Shown here: in pieces, positions 21,127-33,000 of the stretch
Numbering within the stretch: position 1 is the first letter of the stretch
How the letters are laid out: each line of letters opens with the position of its first letter
Source: Gerris lacustris
Lineage: Eukaryota > Arthropoda > Insecta > Hemiptera > Gerridae
DNA length: 64,000 nucleotides
Assembly (NCBI GenBank): GCA_951217055.1
Contig: OX578277.1
Coordinates: 15,622,562 to 15,686,561 of the forward strand
Direction: 5' to 3'
Program-made: the position numbers and the translations under genes
Notes under the pieces: generated by a model
Database searches by the model: none
Seen by the model: only the letters and a program-made list of their open reading frames with translations
Told to the model about the DNA's origin: nothing

Positions 21127-23316
21127 TTAGCAAACTCTAAGAAGAAGTTTCCTCTGCATCCTGTATACTAATTCTCCCCTGGTGACCAAAATATTGATAA
21201 CTTTTCTAATAGCAACCTCAGGGTACTTCTGTTTTAGAAAATCAGAGACAATAGTGTGCTCTGACACCTGAACACCAACAGCCAAGCGACGTTTTAACTG
21301 TTTCTCTATTCTAGCATAATCCTCATAACTTCCCAAAGAAGTGAATTCATCAGCTCCAGTAAGAGTGCCACTTGTTGCTGCATCCAGAGTGGACACTTTA
21401 AAAAGTCTTAATGCTTCTTCCACTTGACTTTCTGTTGCAAATGGTTGAAGTTGCATTTTAGCTAATGATTCTGATATACGAACTACGGCTTCCAGCTGCC
21501 GCACAGTAATAGGAATAGGGGATGGTTTGTCACGGTTCATTTCATGGTTATGAGTACTTTCTCTCATGCTCACATATCGAGTTTTTAATTTCTCACAAGC
21601 TTCTGGTGATAGTCGAGGGCCACAGTTTAAGCGACAGTAATGAATGAATTTCTTGAGGAAATCCAGAGAGAGTTCACCTTCATCTGTTTCCAAAGCTGTT
21701 TCTCCTGCTTTGATATGGACGTTGAGTACGTGTTTGGCAACGGTGATATCTCGCTGTTCATTATGAATATCCCTGATAATAAAAATCATGTCAAACCTGG
21801 ACAAAATAGTGGGCATAAAATGAATGTTCTCTTCTCCTTTAGTATCGTCCCACCTTCCATAAACGGAATTTGCAGCAGCCATGACAGAACAACGAGAATT
21901 CAGTGTGGTCGTAATACCGGCTTTAGCGATAGATATAGTCTGCTGTTCCATAGCTTCGTGAATAGCCACCCTGTCGTCTTCTCTCATTTTATCAAACTCA
22001 TCAATACAAACAACGCCACCATCAGCAAGAACCATAGCACCACCTTCTACGACAAATCCTCTACTGAAGGGATCTCTAGCAACTGATGCAGTTAAACCAG
22101 CAGCAGAAGAACCTTTACCACTTGTATAGACTCCTATAGGGCTTGCCTTGTGAACGAACTTTAATAGTTGTGATTTAGCAGTACCAGGGTCTCCGAGCAG
22201 TAGTATATTAATATCTCCACGCCTGGTCAATCCATCAGGAAGCCTCTTCCTGGCACCTCCAATCAGCAAACAAGTCACTGCTTTCTTGACATTCTGAAAT
22301 CCGTAAATACTGGGAGCTACTGAATTACACAGTTTTTCATATATATTAGGAGATGAGGCGAGTCTTCGAATCATATCTTCTTCATCTGAAGAGATAGGCA
22401 TAGATGCTGCAATGCCCCCAGTACCTTCAGATTGAACACCGACCACTCTAAGGTAAGGAGCTTTAACACCAGGAAGTTGTTTCGCTTTCTTAGACTTAGA
22501 AAAACTGGCCCTTTTAATGGAATAAATGCCCAAAATATTTACTCTGTTCCCTGGTACAATTCGTTCGCACAAATTTCTCTCTATATATAGCATAAGGTGT
22601 CGAGGCATTTCACCATGAGGTACAGACTCAGTGGCTTCTTGCAATTTCACAATTTGGAAATCTATACACTCATTTTGATCTGCTCTTATCTGATAAGGAT
22701 CAAGAGGACACTTGTTTTGGCCACTTTGATCACTGTTACACTTGCGAGGCAAGGCATAGCCTTCTAAGCCAGGTTTAATAGATACTTTCGGTATTACATT
22801 TCCACAACCTTTGCACTGAAGAGTTATCTTGGAAGCTTTAGTTTTAATACCTGTAGCTGAAATTACGATTCCAGATATTTTAACTAATTTAGAAACAGAG
22901 CTGGATTTTAAAGATCGGAGAGGGGAAGGAATAGCCTCAGAAGAAAGGGTTATTTGAATGTTGGGTATAGGATCACTTTCTTTGCGTATAGCGGAAGTAA
23001 GTTCCTCAGCATATTCCTTAGCAGCCTCTTCAAAAAGAGGAAGATGTTGCGCAGGTTCTTTACACAACTTTTGTTCTAGGGATTCATCAAAACTGGCCAA
23101 GTCTTCAATCAATATATCCAAATAATACTGTCTCAAAGTACAATTCCTTTTCAGTTCGTCACGGTATTTGTAATCGAAATTGGTAAGTTGGAAATTCTTT
23201 AAAAATCTCTTGAACACAAATTTCACACCAAGCAAATCGGTCATATTATAATTCTGCTCCTCGGTACGACTGAAGTCGCTCGAGAAGAAAACGGGGTTAT
23301 CATCAAATCCGTCCAT
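21127..23316 (-). CDS. Mcm5: DNA replication licensing factor MCM5
   Basis: Complete 729-residue, single-exon MCM5, a subunit of the MCM2-7 replicative helicase loaded at origins in G1. Visible features: N-terminal MCM domain with a C-x2-C ... C-x8-10-C zinc site (about residues 167-205), Walker [12 protein letters not shown] (about 373), Walker [10 protein letters not shown] (about 435), arginine finger LSRFDM (about 503), and a C-terminal winged-helix region (about 650-729). [15 protein letters not shown] is the typical MCM5 start; the ATG has the strong context GCCATGG. No frameshift or missing catalytic residue. It is divergent from FANCA, with 733 bp between start codons. Confidence 0.99.
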   Translation of the reverse strand: MDGFDDNPVFFSSDFSRTEEQNYNMTDLLGVKFVFKRFLKNFQLTNFDYKYRDELKRNCTLRQYYLDILIEDLASFDESLEQKLCKEPAQHLPLFEEAAKEYAEELTSAIRKESDPIPNIQITLSSEAIPSPLRSLKSSSVSKLVKISGIVISATGIKTKASKITLQCKGCGNVIPKVSIKPGLEGYALPRKCNSDQSGQNKCPLDPYQIRADQNECIDFQIVKLQEATESVPHGEMPRHLMLYIERNLCERIVPGNRVNILGIYSIKRASFSKSKKAKQLPGVKAPYLRVVGVQSEGTGGIAASMPISSDEEDMIRRLASSPNIYEKLCNSVAPSIYGFQNVKKAVTCLLIGGARKRLPDGLTRRGDINILLLGDPGTAKSQLLKFVHKASPIGVYTSGKGSSAAGLTASVARDPFSRGFVVEGGAMVLADGGVVCIDEFDKMREDDRVAIHEAMEQQTISIAKAGITTTLNSRCSVMAAANSVYGRWDDTKGEENIHFMPTILSRFDMIFIIRDIHNEQRDITVAKHVLNVHIKAGETALETDEGELSLDFLKKFIHYCRLNCGPRLSPEACEKLKTRYVSMRESTHNHEMNRDKPSPIPITVRQLEAVVRISESLAKMQLQPFATESQVEEALRLFKVSTLDAATSGTLTGADEFTSLGSYEDYARIEKQLKRRLAVGVQVSEHTIVSDFLKQKYPEVAIRKVINILVTRGELVYRMQRKLLLRVC

Positions 23317-24049
23317 GGCTCTAGCGAAGTAGATCCGTTAATAAAACTAGGTAAAATGAATTCTGACTGCTGGAATCAGGTCTCACAAAAAATACTTCAA
23401 AGTAAATCAAAGCGTAAACCAAGATTCATATGAAAAACTACTTCTAACCAAAGAAAAAGGTACTCAGTACTCACTACTAGACGAGGTAACTTGTCACTTG
23501 AAACATGTATTCCGAAAACTATAAAGAGGAAAGTCAATAGTAATAAATATTACACATAATAACACAAAATAACATTCTAAAATCGAATCCAAAAATTAAA
23601 ACAAGGATAAATAAAATAAACGAATAGCAATCCAGTTGACACCGTCCGGCAAGCAACAAGCAACAAGTAACAAAAATGCGGGAAATCAAGACGAAGACGA
23701 GATCGCCAACATGGCGGTGGCGGGAAAAATATTCTTATCGGTATTAAAATATTTTTCTCTCCGCAGACACTGAAATTAACGTTTAAAAAAAAATAAGTGT
23801 GTATATAAATTAAATGTTATTATACATTATAAAAATTATGTATATATTTCTATAAAAATAAAATAATTAAGAGAACGGAATGAAGTTGCAGTTCTGGCAA
23901 CACTGGACACAAATATTTTATTATCATTATCGCCAATTTTTAAACTTCGAAAAAGTACATAAACATGTACATAAATATAATATTGTTTTTGTAATTATTA
24001 AGGTTCGTTATCAGATTGTTACATTCTCGGATTTTAAATCTCATATGAA
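23317..24049. promoter_or_regulatory. Shared MCM5/FANCA bidirectional promoter region
   Basis: The only sequence between two divergent start codons. On the plus strand it contains TGCGGGAAAT (23677-23686) and GGCGGGAAAA (23719-23728), both close to the E2F consensus, and CCAACATGGCGG (23706-23717), close to the YY1/Pho motif. E2F control of MCM genes is established in animals; its use here is inferred from the motifs. No TATA box is evident. A short out-of-frame ATG frame ends at 24062, overlapping the FANCA start. Confidence 0.7.
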
Positions 24050-27000
24050 ATGGAAGAAATGACAGTTCTGGAGTTGTTTCGGGAAAAATTGTTTCGTTCT
24101 GATGTCTCGGAGACGAACTCTTGCTCTGAGTTGAACGATGAAATTAAGTTGAGACGATTGGAAGATATTAGTTCTCAAATTCGTAAAGATGAGCCCTACT
24201 TACTCAACAATCGTGGCAGAAAAATGCTAAGCTTAATTGGAGGTGCTGTCAATATTGATGTTATTAATGCTTGGCTTCATAATGATGTAGGTAAAGTTAT
24301 AACTTGATAGTAGAATAGATTGTAATACCTTAGCTAGTAACTTTAGTTTCTAGTGTAGAGTGTAAGTAAAAAGACATTGGTTTAGAGGAGCTCATTCTCT
24401 AATAAACTGTCACTTTGCAAATCTGAAAGGAAACGGAAAATTCATGTTGATTTCAACTAGCATTCGCCCCTATATATAAGTGTTATACCAGTACCCTAGA
24501 GTGCACGCATTAACATATTGTTTGTGATTTTGACAATTTTCCTATTTAATCCGAATTTTAAAAAAAATTCAAATTCGCATTTTGGTTTCAGTGAGTTACA
24601 GGCTAACGAATGGTTTTCTTGATTTTTCACAAGTTATTTTGTGTCCATGCCATGTCATGTGTAGGACTAGTTGTACGTTGTTGGCTAGTCAATGTACTTT
24701 TGTCTGCTTTTCTGTAGGTAAACTTAAGTTCGTCAATATTCTTACAAACTGTTAAAATGTCTTACGAGTTACAGTCTAAAGCTGCGTACACACTGGACGC
24801 GCATCGTGTTTGCAAACAGGTATGCGCGTCCGGTGTGGACGGCACCACACGCACGAACAAATGCTTGTTTGTGTTCACAGGTGCTCCGGGTAGAGTCGGT
24901 ACATCAATGGATGTTTGCTGTAAGTGCGAGTTTGGTGTGGAAGCTTTTTGAGCAAACTCCTTGAGCATTCACAAACAGCCTGTAGTTTGACTTGGAAACC
25001 CGGGAAAGGTATATTTTTTCATTCGTATTATTTATGACTATAGCATCAAACAACTATATTATAACTAATAATATATACTAATTAATAAATAGTGATTGAA
25101 ACTAGAGATGAGTTTATGTAAATCCAATTGATAAATAAATGAATGACATGAAAGTCCAAAATGCGTCATACTATTTTGTTAAATAATTATATTGCTTCCT
25201 AGCTTATTACTTAAGGCACAGGCTTATGGGCGTGAGCCTCCTATGGGCCTCATAAGACGAAATATTACATTGATATTTATCTTTTTTCACCAAAAGAACA
25301 GATTTCTATTTGTATAAAATTTTTATATGTTTTGGCATTGTATTTTTGTAGAAATAATAATCTAAAATCAGGGATGATCGAGGAGAATTTTTTTTTGACA
25401 TCCAGACTCTTTGTCTTCTTTTACTATTGCCATTCTCACCAATGATATATACCGCGTTTTGATAGAACCATATTACAAAGTTTATGGGAGTGCAATATAG
25501 TTTTACTTAGTACTAGTACTTGATGATGTAGTATATAAGAGAATAATGAAAAATAACTGGGAACAAGGACAAATGTTTGCAAACACCTGTTTGTCTAGAA
25601 TGCGCGTCCGGTGTGGACGTCGTGTTTGCTAATGTGCATTTGGTGTGTACGAGGCTTTACAGTAACTTACACTATTAAGTATCATCAGCACTGTTACAAC
25701 ATCATATTGTTATTACTATTAATTATCACTCAAGTTAAACTTCAAGCATTAACTCGTGTGACTATAACTCTTGACATCTTAACAGTTTGTATGAATATTG
25801 ACCAACATATGTGTACTTACAGAAAAGCAGACAAAATTACTTTGACTAGCCATGCAAAAGCTACATGATACTGATTCGAAAAGGTTATTTTATTTTTTTA
25901 ACGAGTTATATTTCATGTAACTCATGTGACCTGTGATTAAAATACTCGGTACTTTTTTACTTTAGCACCCCCCTATATCCCTTTGTGTTAATAGTTATTT
26001 AGACAAAGGAACATTATACAGAGTAGCTTATATTCCTTAGTCTAAATTACTATTAAGACGAAGGGATATTTATTCCAATGGACCTTGGGACAAAGGAATA
26101 TCACACTTGTGTATATAATTGTGATCATATCCCTTAGTCTAATCAACTATTAAGAACTTAACTTAAAACTGCCCCAGGAGTCTCAATGTCTTGAGGAGAC
26201 AAACACACAAACAAGACTTTTGTAGGACAGACTATTGTTTAAAATCAAGGGGTGTGCTAAAGTATAAAAGTGCCAAATAATCTACATGGAGACCAGGAAT
26301 AACCGGCCTGAATGAGAAGAATTCTTTAGTTTCGGGCTCTCAGAGGTCACTGAAGGCTTTTTCTTATGCTTATGAGGAGTGTCCCCTTTCTCACCACCCC
26401 GATAACAACAAAAGCCCTTTCCTCTCATCACCTTCTGTCCAAATCGTTACACGGGTGACTGACGTTCTGAAGAGTTCAGGACACAAACTTTATCTCCTTT
26501 AGCGAAATAACTATGTATCTCAGAAATAATTTGGTCTGTTTACTATGATTGATATGCAAGTATGTAATACTGAACTTTTAATTTCAGGAAATGCATTTGC
26601 CTCCTTTAGAACTACTATGCTTCCTGCATAGAACTGGTGTTATGCAAATCACTACTTTTCTTTACTAGTAAGTATATTTATCAATATTTTTTTTTTTTTT
26701 TTTTCTAATAAGGCGACTTGCAATGTGCCCAAGTCCGAGAGAGACTGACTCTAGTCTAGTGAGTGTTTATTCTCACTAGGGGCGAGTCTGAGCGAGGCAA
26801 GATCGAATCACAAGATCAGTATCACTGATAGCAGGAATCGGCCTCTCACCTTCCTATTTGTTATATTTTAAAACTTTTTACAAATGTTCAAATTGTTTAA
26901 ACTTCTTGTTATTGCTAGATGTCAGTAGATTTTACTTTATAACTTAAATATGCTGTGATACAATGGAATGTGACGTGGAGAACAACTAGTTCTCCCAAGG

Positions 27001-30000
27001 AAACCTTTTTTAATTAACCACTCTCTAACTCACAGTTTTTTCAACTGGATGTTAAATTTTATATAGGTGTCAAGAAAGGAGGACAAGTTGAAGTTAAAGT
27101 TGTTTGTTTTTATTGAATTTACCTTATTGTCAATTTATTGAAATATGTACAGTTGTCTTGAAATCATTAAAGGGATTTGACATTGTGGCGACCGTGACAT
27201 TTTCGTAAAGAAAAATTTTAAAGAAATTTTTCAAGAATTAATTCGTGTCAATATTGGACGGCGAATATTAAGAGAAGTTAAAGATGGAACTTCAGAAGAA
27301 ATCAAGGAAGGCAAATCGGGCCGTTCTAACTAGAACGATTACAAAGATGGAGCAATTAACGGCCATCGTTCCTCCAGATGTCACAACAATAAGGACCTTG
27401 TTAACTGCATTGGATGAAAGGTACTTAGCGATTAAGGCATTAGATGTAGCTATATTTGAGGGAATGTTGACGGAGGATACTTCCGAAAATGACTTGGAAA
27501 CAGAATTAAGTTCTGCGGAGGAGTACCTACTCAAGTATCAAAAGGTTAAAACCGATTTAGAAAGCTTCATTCCACCAGCTCAGAATCCACAGTCAGAGGG
27601 ACCGTCGAGATTAGAAACTGCTCGTTCGGGGGGATTTCCTGGGGGGCAAAGTAAGAGGTTTAAACTTCCCAAAATCGAATTCATCCGGTTTAATGGGGAA
27701 GTTAAGGAATGGCTAATATTTTGGGGCCAATTTAAAAAAATTGATGATGATTCTGATATGAGTAATGATGATAAATTTCAGTATTTATTGTTAGCTACTG
27801 TCCCCAACTCTAGAGCTAGGGAGGTAGTTGAAAGTTTCCCACCTGGGGGAGAACATTATAAAAGTGCTATTTCTAGTCTTAAGGATAGATTTGGGAGAGA
27901 GGATTTATTGATAGAATACTACATTAGAGACTTGCTAAAGTTAGTTTTGCAAAATTCAACAGGACAGCAAACATTGTCCTTAGGGTCTTTGTACGATAAA
28001 TTAAGGTCCCACCTTAGAGCCTTGGAAACGATGTGGGGAGACGCGAGTAAGTGTGGGCCTATGTTGTATCCTATGATTGAGTCATGTTTGCCGGAAGAAA
28101 TGTTAAGGGCATGGCAAAGAGCGCCTAAATTAAGTCAAACTACACCTAAGGGGCGACTTGATGAACTTATGAAATTTCTGCTTTCTGAGGTGGAAGCAGA
28201 AGATAAAATAACGTTGGCAATGTCTGGGTTTGGCCTTAGTGACAATAATTATTCTAATAAAGGGGGAAAAGTGCCGGAAATTTTCCCAACAGCTGCTAGT
28301 TTAGTAAGTGCTAGTAAAATAGAGAAAAAGTATGAAAGTAATTCCACAAATATAAAATGTATTTTTTGTTCTAAGGGGCACAAAAGTGCTGAATGTTTTG
28401 GAGCACAAAAAATGTCGTTGGACGAGAAGAAAAAAATATTAAGGTATAAGAAACGTTGTTTTTCATGTTTAGGTGGATCGCATAGTGCAAATAAATGCCC
28501 GGCAGTATTATGTTGTCTAGTATGTGGAAAGAGACATATTCCTTTAATGTGTCCGGATTTACCGGCAAATAAGACTGACAGAGGAGTGGAAAAGAAGGAA
28601 AAGGCGAGTGAGGCAAACTTTCCAGGGACATCGACTGCATGTGCGAGTGTCTCAGGTGTACCAGAAGTGTTTTTACAAACAATGTTAGTAAGAGTTAACG
28701 GTAAGAACAAAAGTAAAATCGTGAGGGCACTTTTGGATACAGGATCTCAGAGATCTTATTTATTGGCTGATATTATATCTGAGTTAGGGTATGTGTCATG
28801 TAGGAAGGAAGAAATTGTTCATGCGTTATTTGGAGGTACCAAAACAGACAAAGTTTGTTTATCAGGGTATAAAATAAATATTTCTAGTTTAGATCAGTCT
28901 TTTCAGTGTGATATTGAGACACTAGAGCAAAAAGTTATCTGTAAAAGTATAACTCCAGTCATCCCAGGGCCTTGGAACTTAGAGTTAGAGAAATATAATA
29001 TAAAACTTACGGATTTAGGTCAGAAACCGACACCGATCGGCTTATTGTTAGGGGCCGATGTGGCCGGTAAGTTATTGAAAGGAAATAGAAAAGTCTTAGA
29101 ATGTGGACTAATAGCGATGGAAACTTTGTTAGGTTGGACTCTTATGGGAAAAGTAGAGGCTGAGAAGGGAACATTTAGTTACAGTGGCGTAGCTGCTGTA
29201 CTCCATTCGAGTACTGAAGCAAATATTACAGACTTATGGAATTTAGATTTGTTAGGAATTAAGGATCCAGGGGAACAGAAGTCTAAAAAGGAAGTGGAAA
29301 TTGCCACTAAAGAAGAATTTTTGAGGACAATCGTGCGAATAGAGGATGGTAGTTTTGAAATTAGTTTTCCTTTGAGCCTTGATAGTCCACCATTACCATC
29401 TAATAGGTTGTTAGCTGGAAGACGGCTAAGAGGGGCTACAGCTAAGTTGTTAAAGGAAAATACAGACAAAACATCGGTCTTAAGAGTTGGATGGCACAAA
29501 GAATTAGATAAATTAAGTGTTTATTTATATTGGGTTAAGAAAACAAGTTTAAATTTAGTCGTTATTACAAAAAAGGTTATTTTGTCTTTTGGATATAAAT
29601 TGTTTGACCCAATATGTGTACTGTCTCCGTTTGTTATAAAAGCAAAAGGATTAAAGGGTGTACCAGCTGCACTGCCACTAGATAGGGTACAAGGGAGTGT
29701 TTGAGGTAGCGTGGCTAGCGTTATTCAGATGTGCTAAGTTTGGGGCAGCTCATTTAGAACTAGTACCATTAGCACTTTTAACTAAAGTATTTTTATTAGA
29801 GTTACAAAGGTTTATCGCAAGGCGAGGGAGACCTAGAACTATGTATGACCATGTATATAATGGGACAAATTCTATCGGGGCTAACAATACCTTTAAAGCG
29901 ATAGAGTGGGGGACAGTAGCTAATGAAAGTAACGATAGGAGGATTCAGTGGGTTTTCAATCCTCCCACCGATTCGTGGTGGGGAGGTTGGTTGGAAACTT

Positions 30001-33000
30001 TGGTTGGGTTAGTGAAAAATCTCTTGCGGCGCTCACCAAGAAAAGCGTCCATAACAGCAGGGGAAATGTCGACGGTCCTCTGTGAATGCGAAGCAGTATT
30101 AAACAACCAACTACTTACATATATACCATCTAATCATAATGATCCACCTCGAAGAGCCTATCACCAAATTCAATTCGAAATATTCGGGGTAGTGAAGTTG
30201 AAGACTAAAAATGGGGAATACCTGCGCCCCATACAACGTCTTTACCCCCTTGAGATTCCTGAACAGGAAGAGGACGTCGCAAGTGGTGCTCCTACTTTTC
30301 TGGGCCGGGAGTGTCAAGAAACCAGGACAAGTTGAAGTTAAAGTTGTTTGTTTTTATTGAATTTACCTTATTGTCAATTTATTGAAATATGTACAGTTGT
30401 CTTGAAATCATTAAAGGGATTTGACAATAGGATAGAGGCTCGAAAATGGCTCGTGGAGCCGAAACGTTGCCACACTACTTGAATTAGTCTTCTTTCTTCT
30501 TATCCTTAAGGATCCACATTATCATTAAGAACTTCCCAGGAATATTCCCAGGGAATATTCCTTCAATTTTAAATCCATGGAATTTTACAACACTAATCTA
30601 GCGAGTGTTTATTCTCACTAGGGGCGAGTCTGAGCGAGGCAAGACCGAAGCCGAACGGCCAATCAGCTACCAGTCTGCTAACAATGAGGTCGCTATGTTT
30701 ATACTACCACCAGCTATTTTATTGCTTCTCGAAAATGCATGGTTTAAAATGGGCTCACAATATTAACGATCTTGAATGATGAAAATTTAAAAAAATATTT
30801 TGTAATGTTCTCAGCGGCGCAAAACAATTCTCACTACATATTCATGGTTTTCTATGATTTTATAATTCTGTTGCATTAGCAAACATATCGAATCAGTAAA
30901 AGATATTTTCAAATGGTCTGTGTTTTTTGTCTTATCAACCATAGTTTTAAAGTTTTCAAGTAATTTAACTTTTAATTTTCTTTGGCCGCCCCCTCTGTTC
31001 TTAGAGTATTGTTGTAGAAAAATCGCTCCAAACACACATATTTGTTTCAAATAACTCGGCGTTTAATGTGAATAGCCATGATGATTCATGTATTTGTTTC
31101 TGAAGCTGAAATTGACATGGTCGGACTCGCATAAGTTTGACGCACGTCAAACTTATTTTCAAACTTTATTTTTTAAGGTTGTATCAATTAAAGAAGGTAA
31201 TAAAGGAAAACCCTGTGGATTCTCCTTCATAGGCCTGTAGCGGCCAAACTGAAGGGACAGCAGTTGCCGTCCTATCAGAATATGTTCTAAAAAAATAAAA
31301 AAATCCTTGGTTGCTAAACAATTTTGATACAGTACACTCTTAAAGCTGAAAATCCTTTTTATTTTGACTGTCAGAGGAGGTGACTGATTCAAAAGTTCTT
31401 ACCAAGCAGTTATTACAAAGAAGGCATGCTAAACTAATCTTAGTATATTAGTGCAGAGGTGCACAATCTAAGGGGCACCAGAAATTATGCAAGAGGAGCA
31501 ATTAAAGTAATAATTATTTAAAATTATATTTTAATGAATCTTTTGCTAAAGCTTAATCAACAATTTTTTTTATTTTTTATATGATTATTGACATAAACAC
31601 TCTATACCATCTTGCCTACCAGGGGAGTGGCTATTCTGTATCTTAAAAGAGGGTAGCTATATGTGAAAAGTTTGCGCATTTTTTTTTCTAGTGAATCACA
31701 CTTCCCCTATTACCATAAACCTGTAATTTGAGATGTGTTAAAATAGAAAATATGAAGAGCACAAAAAATCAAAATAATATTAAATATAATTTATTATAAG
31801 CAATTAGTACAAAATAAATAAAAAATTACATAAATTTAATTTGAAGTTTAATCAAAATACTTAAGGGTAGGAATCCAAACGAACTTTTAGTAAAATTTAA
31901 ACTTAATATGTTACTTGTGGTTCATCGTCTTCAATTTCGCATTAAAGCACCTCATTTCCCCCCCCCCTCCCCCCCCCTACTATCTGGAGGTTGAAAGCTC
32001 TGCTTGCTGAAAGCCCCGTTTATTATAGTGCTCGGCAAATTCAAATGCTGGGCAAATTGATGAGTATATTTATAACATCCTTGGCATTGACTATTTGAAC
32101 AAAAATGTTATGTATTTAGCCCCACATCACATCATCGCCAAATTTGTTAACATAACAGTGAAAGGGTTCACAAAACCTTCTTCGTTTTGATAATTACCAC
32201 ACTTAAGGCCCGTTTACACGGTGATAGTTGGCGCGATAGTTGCAATCACGACAGTAACTATCGCATCGACTATCACCGTGTAGACTACGTGATAGATTTT
32301 GTCGCGATAGAACTATCTGCCATCACACTATCTCGTCTGACGAGATAGTTGAGTGTTCTATCACAGCAGTCAGAGTACTCACGCGGATGATATAAGAACT
32401 ACCACGCTAGATACTAGACGCTGATTGGCTTATACTTTTTTATCAACTGATAACAGATTTAAAGGCACCAAATATGATAGATTGCTTCACATAAGATATC
32501 AGATTTTGTTTTTTTCGACAATATGAATATATTCTTTTGGCTGTGTGTGTATTATAATTTAACATTATAATATATTTAATGCTTTATTTCCGTATTCTAG
32601 TCAAAAATGTATTATATAGATGTAACATTGAGTGCACGACAACAAGTTTTGACGTATTTTAACTCTCACCGTGTAAACTGCACACCTCGGCGATAGTTGT
32701 ATGACGTAGACTGACATGATAGTTCTATCGTGGAAGAACTATCACCGTGTAAACGGGCCTTTATATTCAGTATTTTCTTCCAATCCATATCTTCTTGTTT
32801 TTTTCAATGGATATGTTGCTCAATGTAGTGACAAGTGGAACAACATTGTTCTTCAAAACATAAACATAAGTTTGTAAAGCTTTTAATCTCCTCAAATATA
32901 GCATTATATATTTGGTGTACATGAAATTATTGACCATAAAAATTAATTCCAAAATAAATGTTAATTTGTTAAATACTAAGTTCTGATTACAGTCTGTCCC

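Larger units (their letters stand above)
27063..30431 (+). mobile_element. BEL/Pao LTR retrotransposon, internally deleted
   Basis: LTRs of 115 bp (27068-27182 and 30312-30426) start TGTCAAGAAA and end GGATTTGACA; they are almost identical over their length. The exact 5 bp duplication ATAGG flanks both sides. TGGCGACCGTGAC right after the 5' LTR is a BEL-type primer-binding region. The reverse transcriptase and RNase H core is missing, so it needed a helper. It lies in FANCA intron 2 in the same sense as the host gene. Confidence 0.95.

Noticed and set aside
21640..22086. 148-codon plus frame inside MCM5
   Set aside because: Antisense shadow of the MCM5 coding sequence.
24757..24968. Overlapping plus and minus frames of about 65 codons
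   Set aside because: They arise from the CpG-rich arm of the foldback element and have no homology I can see.
28249..28710. 153- and 103-codon minus frames
   Set aside because: Antisense shadows of the BEL/Pao gag-protease frame.
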